Assembly: GCF_000009765.2 (NCBI RefSeq)
Contig: NC_003155.5
Coordinates: 1,240,001-1,304,000, forward strand
Length of the DNA stretch: 64,000 nucleotides
Source of the DNA: Streptomyces avermitilis MA-4680 = NBRC 14893
GTDB lineage: Bacteria > Actinomycetota > Actinomycetes > Streptomycetales > Streptomycetaceae
Reading direction: 5' to 3'
The notes under the pieces are model-generated. The model saw only the letters and a program-made list of their open reading frames with translations. It was not told the origin of the DNA and searched no databases. The position numbers and the translations under genes are program-made. Shown here piece by piece: positions 43,443 through 52,828 of the stretch; positions within the stretch are counted from its first letter, which is position 1, and every line of letters begins with the position of its first letter.

Positions 43443-43901
43443 CTAGGTGGGGGTTCCAGGGCTGTCGGGGCGGGCGGTGTGGTCGCGGTGGCCGTGCGTG
43501 CGGCGGGCTTCCTTCATCTCCGCCTCGTACAGGTGGTCGCGGCCTTCGGCCAGCTCGTTCAGCACGCTGCGTTCGAGAGCCTTGAACGGCTCGTAGTAGG
43601 TGTCGTTGTAGGACTCGATGATCTGGAACGTCCAGTGCCCCGGGATGACGTTGCGGCCCAGGATCTCCTTCTCGACCCGGTCGGCCGACCGGTGGTGGCC
43701 GGCTCTGCGCAGCAGTTCGACCGCGTGACCGAGTTCCAGATCCGCACCGCCGGTCAGCTGATGGAAGGAGTACAGGTGGCCGCGGGCCCGCTCGGTCGTC
43801 TCCAGCGCCTTGGACAGTGCGCCTAGGGCTTCCACTGTCTCGTCGCTGACACCCGCGGGACGCTGGTGGTCACGGTCCGGGCCGTCGTGATCGCTGTTCA
43901 T
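43443..43901 (-). CDS. Conserved hypothetical helical protein
   Basis: A 152-residue soluble, mainly helical protein: ETVEALGALSKALETTERAR, LYSFHQLTGGADLELGHAVE, EILGRNVIPGHWTFQIIESY and YEPFKALERSVLNELAEGRD. The tail is His/Arg-rich and disordered (RRTHGHRDHTARPD). It resembles small actinomycete proteins of unknown function, with no catalytic motif. ATG 43901 is used; GTG 43907 is better spaced from GGGGGA and would add two residues. It stands alone. Confidence 0.72.
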   Translation of the reverse strand: MNSDHDGPDRDHQRPAGVSDETVEALGALSKALETTERARGHLYSFHQLTGGADLELGHAVELLRRAGHHRSADRVEKEILGRNVIPGHWTFQIIESYNDTYYEPFKALERSVLNELAEGRDHLYEAEMKEARRTHGHRDHTARPDSPGTPT

Positions 43902-44059
43902 GTTCACTTCAGTCCCCCGCGCCGCCGCGCGCATGCTGTTTTCGCGACGCTCAAGGCCCGGACGGCGGACGCGAGACATGGCGTCCGACTCGGTCGGCGC
44001 AGGGTGGCCGGCCGCGTCGTCGCCAGGCCGGTGACGGGCGCGTGCCGCATAATCGGCCC

Positions 44060-44428
44060 ATGACAGTGCCCCATCCGGCAGAACGGTCCCGCCACGGGCG
44101 GGGCTGGTTCGAAAAGCTGGCCGAGGCGGCCTCCAATCTCACCAGTTCTCCGGTCTTCTACTGTTTCTGTCTGCTCCTGGTGTTCGCGTTCATCGTGGCG
44201 CACGCAGTCGGTCTCGAGCTGACGTGGCAGCTGCTGATCGGGGACATCATGACCGCCGTCAACCTGCTGCTGCTGGCCCTGCTGAAGAACTCCGAGCGAC
44301 GCGCCGAGCATGCCATCCAGCACAAACTCGACAGCATCGCCGCCGCGCTGCTCGAACAGCGCGAGGGCCACAGTCGCCAGGCGCACGAAGAGCTCCGTAA
44401 AGCGATCGGCATCGAGGACGAATTCTGA
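44060..44428 (+). CDS. Low-affinity iron permease family membrane protein
   Basis: A 122-residue protein with two helices: SSPVFYCFCLLLVFAFIVAH and LLIGDIMTAVNLLLLALLKN, then an amphipathic tail (RAEHAIQHKLDSIAAALLEQ). This is the minimal form of the low-affinity iron permease family (PF04120); bacterial members are unproven transporters. ATG 44060 has no Shine-Dalgarno; CATAAT lies 6 bases upstream, which would suit a leaderless message. Confidence 0.78.
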   Translation: MTVPHPAERSRHGRGWFEKLAEAASNLTSSPVFYCFCLLLVFAFIVAHAVGLELTWQLLIGDIMTAVNLLLLALLKNSERRAEHAIQHKLDSIAAALLEQREGHSRQAHEELRKAIGIEDEF

Positions 44429-44483
44429 CCGCACCGCCGGGCCGGGCTGCGGTCCACGCGGACTGGCAGTGCCGCGCCCTGAT

Positions 44484-45032
44484 CTACCCCTTGTCGGCGC
44501 GCGACCGCAGTATCCAGGGCAGCAGATACCAGCAGAACGCGAACCACAGCATCACGGCACCGGCCAGGATCTCGGCGAGTGAACTGGGCAGGACCGCGTG
44601 CAGGATGAGCAGGACGGTGCATCCGATGGTGAGCGCGAGCAGTACGATGCCGCCCATCATCAAGCGCCCGGCGGCCGCGACGAGTTCATCCTTCATCCGC
44701 TGGCCGGAGAGGAAACGGTGGATCGACACGGGCGCTATGAGCGCGCCGGTCGCAGCGGCCCCGAGGAGGACGGCCGCGACATAGACGCCCCGGTCGAACG
44801 TTCCCAGCTCCCGGAACAGCGGGGTGAAGGCGACACTGAGCAGGAAGCCGAACAGGATCTGCACCCCGGTCTGCGCGACACGGGTTTCCTGAAGGATCTC
44901 CTGCCACCGCCGGTTGACCCGCTCCTGCTCGGATTCGCCCTCGTCCGCACGTGTACCGGAGTCGCTCGCACGCCCCTCCTGAGAAGTGCGCGCCTCGTCG
45001 GACGACCGCTGTCTGCGCTCGATCAAACTCAC
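44484..45032 (-). CDS. DUF6328-type four-helix membrane protein
   Basis: A 182-residue protein: about 60 hydrophilic N-terminal residues (SDSGTRADEGESEQERVNRR), the motif WQEILQETRVAQTGVQILFG, then four hydrophobic helices (LLSVAFTPLF; VYVAAVLLGAAATGALIAPV; MMGGIVLLALTIGCTVLLIL; LAGAVMLWFAFCWYLLPW). Common and uncharacterised in actinomycetes. GTG 45032 is set by GGAGGAAGATCC directly upstream. Monocistronic. Confidence 0.8.
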   Translation of the reverse strand: MSLIERRQRSSDEARTSQEGRASDSGTRADEGESEQERVNRRWQEILQETRVAQTGVQILFGFLLSVAFTPLFRELGTFDRGVYVAAVLLGAAATGALIAPVSIHRFLSGQRMKDELVAAAGRLMMGGIVLLALTIGCTVLLILHAVLPSSLAEILAGAVMLWFAFCWYLLPWILRSRADKG

Positions 45033-45186
45033 GGATCTTCCTCCACAATGGGCCATGGCCGCTGCCCGTCCGGACCGGCACGACAATCTTCGCCTCACAC
45101 ACGTGCCCGCATTCGGGCCCGTCAGACGGGGTTGCGCAGGGCCTCGCCGGCGAAAGACCGGATGACCCACGGAGCCGGACGCCGGG

Positions 45187-46746
45187 CTATGCGCTCCCCC
45201 ACCGCGCCACCCGTCGCAGCACAGCGCTACGCCCTCCGTCCGGTACCGTCCACAGCGTCTGACCGCGCACGCCCCAACGCTCCAACAGGGCGTTCGCGGC
45301 GAGGAAACCGCTGGTCGCGGCGCGTTCCATCAGCGCTACGGGCAGGCCGGTGCGCACCAGGTCACCGGCCACCACCAGTCCCGGTTCAGGGGTGCGTACG
45401 GTCGGTCGGTCGTGGTATCCGCCGACGGGGAACAGCGGGCAGTCGGCCCGCCATTCGTGCCGCTCGTCGACGACCGTCGCCGCCCGCGTCTCCGGGTACA
45501 CCCGGCACAGCTGTTCGAGCATGCGCTTCTGCTCCACCTCGCGGACCGCGTCCTCCGGCAGCGCGTACGCGTGGAGCTCCACCACGGATCCGCCGGTACG
45601 AGCCGACCAGCGGGCGGCCTCGCCCTCCCAGCGCTCCAGCACACTGACGTTGTCCAGGGTCCCGTATCCGCTGGTGCCCAGGAAACCGGGCCGGTCCCGG
45701 GCGACGGGCCGGTCGAGCCACAGGCGCGACACCAGGAACGGCGGAGCGTTGCGCAGCCGCGCCATCCGCTCGCGCCACGGGGCGTCGGCCAGGGTCGGGG
45801 AGCGGCCGGCCAGGGACCGCAGGCCCCCCGCGTCCAGGGCCAGCACGACCGTGTCATGACGCCCCGTCTCCTCCGGCGTGGCGACGGCGAACCCGCCGTC
45901 CCTCGTGGGGGCGACGCTCTCGACCGACGTCGAGGTGCGCACCTCGACGCGGTGCCGCAGCAGATAGCCGGCGAGGGGGTCCCACAGGGCGGTCGGGAAC
46001 GGTTCGTCCGGCACGTCGAAGAGCAGTCCTTCGGAGGAACCCAGGAAGTAGATGTGGAACATCAGCGCCATCTCGGCCGCGGACAGCTCCCTGGGGTCCG
46101 CGAAGAAGCTGCGGGAGAACACCTCGAACGCCAGATGGTGCGCGGCCTCGGGGAAACGGATCGACCGCAGGAAGTCGTGGGCGCTGACGGCGTCCAGACG
46201 CGTGTACACATCGGGGACGCTGACGTCGAGCAGGGGCAGCGCCGCCACCGGGTTCATGCGGATCAGGTCCCGAAGGCCGAACGTGGGGCTGAGCGCGACG
46301 AATCCGAGCGCGCTCCACGGCGGGGTACGCGGGACCCGGCGGAAGCTGTCGTGCAGCCCGGCACTGTGCCGGAGCGGATAGTCGGGCAGAGCCGTCAGGC
46401 GCTCCAGCCGCGGATCGGTCCGGCGCAGCAGCCCGCGCAGGTTGTAGTACTGGCGGAAGAAGGCATGGAAACCGCGGCTCATCGTCACCGTGGAGCCGTC
46501 CCGAAGGCCGACCGGCCGGCCGGAGAGGCGGCCGCCGAGGTCCGGCTGTCGTTCGTAGAGGGTGACGCGTACTCCCCGTTCGGCCAACGCGGTCGCGGCC
46601 GCCAGTCCGGCGATGCCGCCGCCCACGACGGCGGTCGTGGGGGGTCGTGCTCCGTTGAACCGCGTCGCCCCGGGACGAGGGGGCAGCATCCGGGCGCGCC
46701 GGTCCCTGCCGCGACGTGCGGCGGCCGGCCGCCGGGAGAGGGTCAT
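45187..46746 (-). CDS. crtU: CrtU, carotene desaturase/methyltransferase (isorenieratene synthase)
   Basis: A 519-residue flavoprotein that converts beta-carotene to the aromatic isorenieratene by desaturation and methyl shift. FAD fold: TTAVVGGGIAGLAAATALAE and VTLYERQPDLGGRLSG. Further family features are GFHAFFRQYYNLRGLLRR, LAFEVFSRSFFADPRELSAA and the C-terminal FAD contact LVVAGDLVRTGLPVALMERA. It is the third gene of the minus-strand crtY-crtT-crtU operon, with start overlapping the crtT stop (ATGA). Neighbouring crtE, I, B and Y make the full route to isorenieratene present. Confidence 0.9.
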   Translation of the reverse strand: MTLSRRPAAARRGRDRRARMLPPRPGATRFNGARPPTTAVVGGGIAGLAAATALAERGVRVTLYERQPDLGGRLSGRPVGLRDGSTVTMSRGFHAFFRQYYNLRGLLRRTDPRLERLTALPDYPLRHSAGLHDSFRRVPRTPPWSALGFVALSPTFGLRDLIRMNPVAALPLLDVSVPDVYTRLDAVSAHDFLRSIRFPEAAHHLAFEVFSRSFFADPRELSAAEMALMFHIYFLGSSEGLLFDVPDEPFPTALWDPLAGYLLRHRVEVRTSTSVESVAPTRDGGFAVATPEETGRHDTVVLALDAGGLRSLAGRSPTLADAPWRERMARLRNAPPFLVSRLWLDRPVARDRPGFLGTSGYGTLDNVSVLERWEGEAARWSARTGGSVVELHAYALPEDAVREVEQKRMLEQLCRVYPETRAATVVDERHEWRADCPLFPVGGYHDRPTVRTPEPGLVVAGDLVRTGLPVALMERAATSGFLAANALLERWGVRGQTLWTVPDGGRSAVLRRVARWGSA

Positions 46747-47474
46747 CGGCCGGTTGCCGTGTCGGTGCCCGCGCGCCTGCCGACGACGGTGTGGGTGATG
46801 CCCGTCTGCCACCCCGGCAGCGGCAGCACCCGTACGCAGTCGAACCCGGCCGCCCGGACGCGGCCGGCGAACTCGTCCGCCGTGTCGAACTCGACGACGC
46901 TGCGCCACAGGTGGCGGTACAGCCGTCCGTCGCCGAGGGCCGTGGCCACGGGCAGCACGATGCCTCCGCATACGACCGTCCACACCGTTCGGTCCCTGGC
47001 GCGACCGCTGAGCGTGTAGTCGTGGACCGCCAGCCGTCCCTGCGGTGCCAGCACGTCGTGCACCGCGGTGAGGACGCTGTCGGGGGCGGCCGCGTTGCGG
47101 AAGAGGTAGGCGGCGAACACCGCGTCGAACGGTCCCTCGACCCCCGCCTCGGTCAGGCGTTCCGCCGGGGCGTGCACAAAGGTCACGCGGTCCGGCCAGG
47201 GCTTGGCGGCCGCCCGTTCCAGCATGCCGGCGGAGGCGTCCACCGCGGTGATCTCGGCGCCCGGCAGGACCGCGGCGAGTGCGGCGGTCGAGGCACCCGT
47301 ACCGCAGCCGAGATCGAGCACGCGCGTTCCGCTCCCGCCGTGCGGCAGACCGAGGCGTCGGGCGGAGCGCCGAAGGTGGGCGTGGTAGCCGGGATTGGCC
47401 GCCACCAGAGTGTCGTAGCTGCGGGCGGCGCGGTCGAACGCGGCGGCCAGATCCGCGTCGCGAAGCAGGGTCAT
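46743..47474 (-). CDS. crtT: CrtT, SAM-dependent methyltransferase of the carotenoid cluster
   Basis: A 243-residue class I methyltransferase: RVLDLGCGTGASTAALAAVL (SAM loop), ITAVDASAGMLERAA, DAVFAAYLFRNAAAPDSVLT and a late hydrophobic stretch (VWTVVCGGIVLPVATALG). It occupies the crtT position between crtY and crtU. The chemical role of CrtT in isorenieratene clusters is not settled. GGAGGAGACCGT precedes ATG 47474; the stop overlaps crtU. Confidence 0.87.
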   Translation of the reverse strand: MTLLRDADLAAAFDRAARSYDTLVAANPGYHAHLRRSARRLGLPHGGSGTRVLDLGCGTGASTAALAAVLPGAEITAVDASAGMLERAAAKPWPDRVTFVHAPAERLTEAGVEGPFDAVFAAYLFRNAAAPDSVLTAVHDVLAPQGRLAVHDYTLSGRARDRTVWTVVCGGIVLPVATALGDGRLYRHLWRSVVEFDTADEFAGRVRAAGFDCVRVLPLPGWQTGITHTVVGRRAGTDTATGR

Positions 47475-47517
47475 ACGGTCTCCTCCGGCGGGCGTGCGGG
47501 CCGTGTCCGCGTCTCGG

Positions 47518-48711
47518 TCACGGCCCGGGAAAGGGACGGCGGGGCAGGTACGGCAGCTCCGCGGCGGAGCGGAGCATCGGGAGTACGGGGGTGTGCACCC
47601 CGATGGAGAGGTCCTCGTGGAGGTGCGTGCAGCCGTCGAGGAAGCGCAGCAGCCGCTCCATGGGCACCCGTGAGAAGAGCCGCGCGAAGAAGGCCGCACC
47701 GCCGATCCGGCCGCTGTCCAGGGCGCGCAGCAGCACGGCGTCCATGGCGCGGGAGCGGGCGGAATGGGCCGGCGGCGGCAGCGGGCGGCGGCCGCGGCAC
47801 AGGGCGGCCGCGACGGCGCGCGTCTGGCGCTGCACGGCGGCGAAGGTGTATCCCGTCGACGGGCGTGTCGCACCTCCCGCGGCGCCGATCCGGAAGACCG
47901 ACGCCGCGGTCTGCCGGGCGAACGGCGCGTCGGTCATGGGAATCACGCCCGTCTCGGTCGAGACGATCTCCAGGCCCGGCAGGTGGAGGATGTCTCGCGT
48001 GTAGTGCCGCAGGGCCGCCTCGTAGGCGGACCGCGGCAGGACGGCGGGCGAGAACTCCGTGTACTCCACCAGCGCCTGCCGGCGGCCGGTGGGCAGCACG
48101 TATCCGAACGACAGTCCTCGCGGGGGCTGGGGTGTGCGGAAGTCCATGAGCTCCACGGTGCCGGGGTCGAAGACCGGCAGATCGGAGCGGACGAACCAGC
48201 CGTGGAAATGCTGCAACAGCGTGGTGCGGGCCGCCGGGAGGCTGCCGAGCGGGCGCGAGTCGAAGACCCAGCGGGCACGCACCGGCAGCGGGCGCCCGGC
48301 GGCGGTGTACGCATACACCTCGGCACCCCCGGGCACGCCCTCCACCGCTTCGACCGTCGCCTCGACGCGCTGGACGCCCCCGCTCAGCGCGAGGTCGTGC
48401 GCCATCAGAGCCTCGAAGTCGTCCGACCGGATCATCTTGTACCGCAGCGGCGTGATGTCGCCCTCGATCGGCCGCCCGCCGGGGGCGCGGACCCGCAGGC
48501 GCTGCCATGACGCGGTGACAGCGGCGTCGTACCGGCCGGGGCCCCGCTCCCAGAAGCACCACGTGCGCCTCGGCGGCCTCAGGGGGCCCGGCGGGGCCTC
48601 CAGCAGGACCACCGAGATGCGGGGCGCCCCGCGGACAGGGCATGCCAGGCGGTGGGCCAGGGACAGTCCCGCGGCTCCCGCGCCCACGATCGCGACGTCC
48701 GCCTCCAGCAC
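47518..48711 (-). CDS. crtY: CrtY, lycopene beta-cyclase
   Basis: A 397-residue FAD/NAD-dependent cyclase making beta-carotene from lycopene. Dinucleotide fold ADVAIVGAGAAGLSLAHRLA, then RRTWCFWERGPGRYDAAVT, RYKMIRSDDFEALM, LLQHFHGWFVRSDLPVFDPG, LMDFRTPQPPRGLSFGYVLP and GAAGGATRPSTGYTFAAVQR, all characteristic of the CrtY family. GTG 48711 follows GGAGGGAACGCC, which decides the start. It is the first gene of the minus-strand crtYTU operon, divergent from crtE. Confidence 0.92.
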   Translation of the reverse strand: MLEADVAIVGAGAAGLSLAHRLACPVRGAPRISVVLLEAPPGPLRPPRRTWCFWERGPGRYDAAVTASWQRLRVRAPGGRPIEGDITPLRYKMIRSDDFEALMAHDLALSGGVQRVEATVEAVEGVPGGAEVYAYTAAGRPLPVRARWVFDSRPLGSLPAARTTLLQHFHGWFVRSDLPVFDPGTVELMDFRTPQPPRGLSFGYVLPTGRRQALVEYTEFSPAVLPRSAYEAALRHYTRDILHLPGLEIVSTETGVIPMTDAPFARQTAASVFRIGAAGGATRPSTGYTFAAVQRQTRAVAAALCRGRRPLPPPAHSARSRAMDAVLLRALDSGRIGGAAFFARLFSRVPMERLLRFLDGCTHLHEDLSIGVHTPVLPMLRSAAELPYLPRRPFPGP

Positions 48712-48849
48712 GGCGTTCCCTCCTTCCGCGCGAGCCCATGCGCCTTGTCGGAAGCATTCCGCTTCGTGGGCCGGTCCGGATGCAGGGCGCGCGGTCCTGT
48801 CGGCCGTGCGGCTGACTCCGGCGGCCGAACGACCCGGCCGGCCCGGTGC

Positions 48850-48912
48850 GGCGGCGCCGCCCACCACCCCGTCGGCGCCGCCCACCATCCCGTCGGCGCC
48901 GCCCACCACCCC
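48850..48912. repeat. Three 21-bp tandem repeats in the crtY-crtE divergent promoter region
   Basis: The unit contains GTCGGCGCCGCCCACCAC; copies are at 48850-48870, 48871-48891 and 48892-48912, with one or two mismatches. Each contains the palindrome GGCGCC. The whole 312-bp gap (48712-49023) should carry both crt promoters. Confidence 0.85.
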
Positions 48913-49023
48913 GTCCCGGCCGTCTCAGCGCTCCGCATTCCCTCCAATGGCGCATCCGTGTGCGCCGCCGACGCGGAATGCGTTCAGACAAGGCCAGCTC
49001 CGATCACGACGAGAGGAACCGGG

Positions 49024-50265
49024 ATGCGCCGCAGCAAGGCGACCGATCACCAGGCGGCCGGTCCGTCACCGGGCCCGCGCGACGCGTTCCGGCCGGCCTC
49101 CGTCGACGAGGACGTACCGGCCGCCGTGGGCCGACTTCTCGACCGCTTCCTGGCGGAGCGCGTGGCGCGGGCGGCGGCCCTCGACCCGGTGTTCGCCCAC
49201 GACATCGCCGAGCGCGTGGCGCGGTTCACCCTGGACGGCGGCAAGCGCACCCGGTCCCAGTTCGTGTGGTGGGCGCACCGGGCGTGCGGCGGACCGGCCG
49301 CCGGGGCGGAGGCGGCCCTGCGGGTCGGTGCCGCCCTCGAACTCATCCAGACGTGCGCGCTGGTGCACGACGACGTGATGGACGGCTCCCGGCTGCGCCG
49401 CGGCCGGCCCGCGCTGCACACGGACGTGAGTGCCCAGTACGCCGACGCCGTCCTGCCCGCCCCGGGCACACGCTTCGGTGAGGCGGCCGCGATCCTCGCC
49501 GGAGACCTGGCTCTCGCCTGGGCGGACGACGTGGTGGCGGACACCGACCTGGCACCGGACCCGGGGCGCAGGGTGCGCGAGGTGTGGAGCTGCCTGCGGA
49601 TGGAAATGGTGGCCGGGCAGTACCTGGACATCCAGGGCCAGGCGACCTCGTCGCATTCCGAGGCCCGCGCGATGCGCGCCGCCTGCCTCAAGAGCGCGCT
49701 GTACTCCGTGCAGCGGCCGCTCGAACTCGGTGCCGCCCTCGCCGGGGCGGACACCGCCACGACTCAGGCGTTGTGCTCGGCGGGCCGGTGCGTCGGCTTG
49801 GCCTTCCAGCTCCGCGACGACCTCCACGACGTCTTCGAGGAACCCCGGCGCACCGGCAAGCCGTCGGGCGGTGACATCCGGGCGGGCAAACCCACCTACC
49901 TCGTCGCCGTGGCGCGGGCCCGGGCCGAAGCGGCCGGCGACCGCGGCGCCCTCGCCGTACTGCGGCGCTCGCTCGGTTGCGCCGATCTGTCCGACGCGGA
50001 CCTCGCCCGGGTGCGGGACGTCCTGGTCACCACCGGCGCGCGTGACACGGTCGAGGCCGAGATCGACCGGCTGGTGGCCCAGGGCCTGCGCCACATGGGC
50101 GCCGCCTCACTCGCCCCCGAGGGACGACGCCATCTGGACGCACTGCTCCGTTCAGCGGCCGGTGCGCCCTCGGTCCGCCGGCAGGCCCCTGACGCGTCCC
50201 GCTCCGAGAACGGGATGCCCGTATCGCTGCTGCTCACCGCCACGGCCGAGGGGGCCTCCCGATGA
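49024..50265 (+). CDS. crtE: CrtE, geranylgeranyl diphosphate synthase
   Basis: A 413-residue trans-prenyltransferase that supplies GGPP for phytoene. First aspartate-rich motif ALVHDDVMDGSRLRRGRPA, second FQLRDDLHDVFEEPRRTGKP; DGGKRTRSQFVWW binds substrate diphosphate. Somewhat long at both ends, as usual for actinomycete CrtE. It is the first gene of crtE-I-B-Rieske on the plus strand, with the stop overlapping the crtI ATG. In Streptomyces this promoter is often light- or sigma-factor-dependent; no litR or litS gene is within the window. Confidence 0.92.
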   Translation: MRRSKATDHQAAGPSPGPRDAFRPASVDEDVPAAVGRLLDRFLAERVARAAALDPVFAHDIAERVARFTLDGGKRTRSQFVWWAHRACGGPAAGAEAALRVGAALELIQTCALVHDDVMDGSRLRRGRPALHTDVSAQYADAVLPAPGTRFGEAAAILAGDLALAWADDVVADTDLAPDPGRRVREVWSCLRMEMVAGQYLDIQGQATSSHSEARAMRAACLKSALYSVQRPLELGAALAGADTATTQALCSAGRCVGLAFQLRDDLHDVFEEPRRTGKPSGGDIRAGKPTYLVAVARARAEAAGDRGALAVLRRSLGCADLSDADLARVRDVLVTTGARDTVEAEIDRLVAQGLRHMGAASLAPEGRRHLDALLRSAAGAPSVRRQAPDASRSENGMPVSLLLTATAEGASR

Positions 50266-51803
50266 ACAGGACACTGCGCGGGCGCACCGACCACGTCGTG
50301 GTCGTCGGTGCCGGACTCGCCGGGCTTTCCGCCGCTCTGCACCTTCTCGGTGCCGGTCGCCGGGTCACCGTCGTCGAACGCGATCTCCTGCCCGGAGGCC
50401 GCGCCGGACGTCTGGTGCGCGGCGGCTACCTCATCGACACCGGTCCCACGGTGCTGACCATGCCCGACCTCGCCGACGAGGCCTTCGCGGCGGTCGGCGA
50501 CAGCCTGCGCGACCGTGTCGACCTGATCCCGCTGCACCCTGCCTACCGGGCCCGCTTCGCCGACGGCAGCACCCTCGACGTGCACACCGGCGCCGAGGCG
50601 ATGGAAGCGGAGATCGAACGCTTCGCCGGAGCACGTGAGGCGGCCGGCTACCGACAGCTGCGCGACTGGCTCGAGCGGCTGTACCGGGCGCAGATGCGGC
50701 GCTTCATCGACTCCAACTTCGACTCCCCCCTCCAGTTGCTGACCCCCGATCTGGCGCGTCTGGCGGCGCTCGGCGGATTCGGCCGACTGGACGCGCGCAT
50801 CGGCCGCCATCTGCGGGACGAGCGCCTGCGACGCGTCTTCTCCTTCCAGGCCCTGTACGCGGGCGTACCGCCGGCCCGGGCCCTCGCCGCCTACGCCGTC
50901 ATCGCCTACATGGACACCGTGGCCGGTGTGTACTTTCCCCGGGGTGGCATGCACGCCCTGCCGCGGGCCATGGCGGACGCCGCCGCGCAGGCGGGTGCCG
51001 AACTGCGCTTCGGACAGGACGTCACCCGGCTGGAGCGGGCCGGTGACCGCATCACCGCCGTCGTGACGGCGTACGACCGGATTCCGTGCGACGCCGTCGT
51101 CCTCACCCCCGATCTGCCCGTCACCTACCGCCTGCTCGGCCGTGCGCCGCGACGCCCGTTGCGGATCAGGAACTCGCCGTCCGCCGTGGTCCTGCACGCG
51201 GGCACCGACCGGACCTGGCCCGGGCTCGCCCACCACACGCTCTCCTTCGGCGCGGCGTGGGGCCGCACGTTCGACGAACTCACCCGCACCGGGGGCCTGA
51301 TGAGCGATCCGTCCCTGCTCATCACGCGTCCCACCGCCACCGACCCGGGCCTCGCGCCGCCCGGCCGCCATCTCCACTACATCCTCGCCCCCTGTCCGAA
51401 CACGGACATCGGGCCGAGCGCCGCCGCATGGGGCGACCTGGCGCCGCGCTACCGGGACAGCCTCCTGACGGAACTGGAGGCCCGAGGTCTCGACGGCATC
51501 GGATCCGCCGTCGAAGAGGAGTGCCTGGTCACACCGGCCGACTGGGCGGCCCAGGGACACGCCGCGGGCACGCCCTTCTCGGCGGCCCACACCTTCGCGC
51601 AGACCGGCCCGTTCCGTCCGCGCAACCTGGTACGCGGGACCGCGAACGCCGTGCTCGCCGGCTGCGGCACCACGCCTGGTGTCGGCGTGCCGACCGTGCT
51701 GCTGTCCGGCAAGCTGGCCGCAGCCCGTGTCACCGGTGGCACGAGGCGCACACCCCGCCGTATGCCCGCCTCCCGCACCGCGAGCGGAAGGACGCTTTCA
51801 TGA
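50262..51803 (+). CDS. crtI: CrtI, phytoene desaturase
   Basis: A 513-residue FAD-dependent desaturase converting phytoene to lycopene. N-terminal FAD fold [20 protein letters not shown] with [14 protein letters not shown]. Family segments are [55 protein letters not shown] and the C-terminal [24 protein letters not shown] overlaps link it to crtE upstream and crtB downstream. Confidence 0.93.
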   Translation: MNRTLRGRTDHVVVVGAGLAGLSAALHLLGAGRRVTVVERDLLPGGRAGRLVRGGYLIDTGPTVLTMPDLADEAFAAVGDSLRDRVDLIPLHPAYRARFADGSTLDVHTGAEAMEAEIERFAGAREAAGYRQLRDWLERLYRAQMRRFIDSNFDSPLQLLTPDLARLAALGGFGRLDARIGRHLRDERLRRVFSFQALYAGVPPARALAAYAVIAYMDTVAGVYFPRGGMHALPRAMADAAAQAGAELRFGQDVTRLERAGDRITAVVTAYDRIPCDAVVLTPDLPVTYRLLGRAPRRPLRIRNSPSAVVLHAGTDRTWPGLAHHTLSFGAAWGRTFDELTRTGGLMSDPSLLITRPTATDPGLAPPGRHLHYILAPCPNTDIGPSAAAWGDLAPRYRDSLLTELEARGLDGIGSAVEEECLVTPADWAAQGHAAGTPFSAAHTFAQTGPFRPRNLVRGTANAVLAGCGTTPGVGVPTVLLSGKLAAARVTGGTRRTPRRMPASRTASGRTLS

Positions 51804-52828
51804 CCGACCGCGAACTCGATGCGGCGGGCATCACCGACCCGTCGCTGCGCAAGGCCTACACGCACTGCCGCCGGCTCAACGCGCGGCACGGCAAGACGTA
51901 CTTCCTCGCCACCAGACTGCTGCCGGTCGAACGCCGGCCCGCCGTGCACGCCCTCTACGGATTCGCACGCTGGGCCGACGACATCGTCGACTCCCTGGAC
52001 ACCACCGTCGGCCCCGCTGTGCGCTCGGCGGCGCTCGGCCGCCTCCAGGAGAGCCTGCGGACGGGACTGCGTGAGGGACACAGCACCGAGCCGGTGGTCC
52101 TGGCGCTCGCCGAGACGGCCCGGCGGTACGCGATCGACCACCAGCACTTCAGTGACTTCATGACGGCCATGCGCAGCGACCTGGAGGTCACCGGCTACGA
52201 GACCTACGCCGACCTGCGCGGCTACATGCACGGTTCGGCCGCGGTGATCGGGCTGCAGATGCTGCCGGTGCTCGGGACCGTGGTCCCGCGTGAGGAGGCC
52301 GCACCCCACGCGGCGGCCCTGGGAGTGGCGTTCCAGCTGACCAACTTCCTGCGGGACGTGGGCGAGGACCTGGACCGCGGCCGCGTCTATCTGCCCGCCG
52401 ACCTGTTGCGCGCCCACGGCGTCGACCGGGACCTGCTGCGCTGGAGCAGGGACACCGGCCGCCGGGACCGCCGTATCACCCGTGCGCTCAAGGCCGTTGA
52501 GGGCCTGACCCGCGGTGTGTACCGCGAGGCGGCGCCGGGGCTTGCGATGCTCGACCCGGTGGCGCGCCCGTGCATCCGGACGGCGTTCGTGCTGTACGGC
52601 GGGATCCTGGACGCCATCGCCGACGACGGGTACGCGGTCGTCCACCGCCGTGCCGTGGTGCCGCGCCGGCGCCGTGCCGCGGTGGCGCTGGACGGTCTCG
52701 TACGCCTGGGCGTGGCCCGTCTGGGATCCCGCGCCGACGCGCGGCTGCCCACCCTGCCCGATCCGTGGCGGCTTCCCGCCCTGGTGCCGAGGTCCTCGCC
52801 CCGGCCGGCACATGAGGAGGTCGCATGA
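51800..52828 (+). CDS. crtB: CrtB, phytoene synthase
   Basis: A 342-residue head-to-head prenyl synthase joining two GGPP. Metal motifs: the first aspartate-rich DDIVDSLD within [14 protein letters not shown], the second in [22 protein letters not shown]. Also [20 protein letters not shown] and [18 protein letters not shown]. Start overlaps the crtI stop, and stop overlaps the Rieske gene start. Confidence 0.93.
   Translation: MTDRELDAAGITDPSLRKAYTHCRRLNARHGKTYFLATRLLPVERRPAVHALYGFARWADDIVDSLDTTVGPAVRSAALGRLQESLRTGLREGHSTEPVVLALAETARRYAIDHQHFSDFMTAMRSDLEVTGYETYADLRGYMHGSAAVIGLQMLPVLGTVVPREEAAPHAAALGVAFQLTNFLRDVGEDLDRGRVYLPADLLRAHGVDRDLLRWSRDTGRRDRRITRALKAVEGLTRGVYREAAPGLAMLDPVARPCIRTAFVLYGGILDAIADDGYAVVHRRAVVPRRRRAAVALDGLVRLGVARLGSRADARLPTLPDPWRLPALVPRSSPRPAHEEVA

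Noticed and set aside
44025-44060. Full promoter for a leaderless iron-permease transcript
   Set aside because: CATAAT is well placed as a -10, but no -35 element occurs at proper spacing, so it is mentioned only as a possibility.
48850-48912. CRISPR-like array
   Set aside because: The units are contiguous tandem repeats without unique spacers, and no cas genes are nearby.
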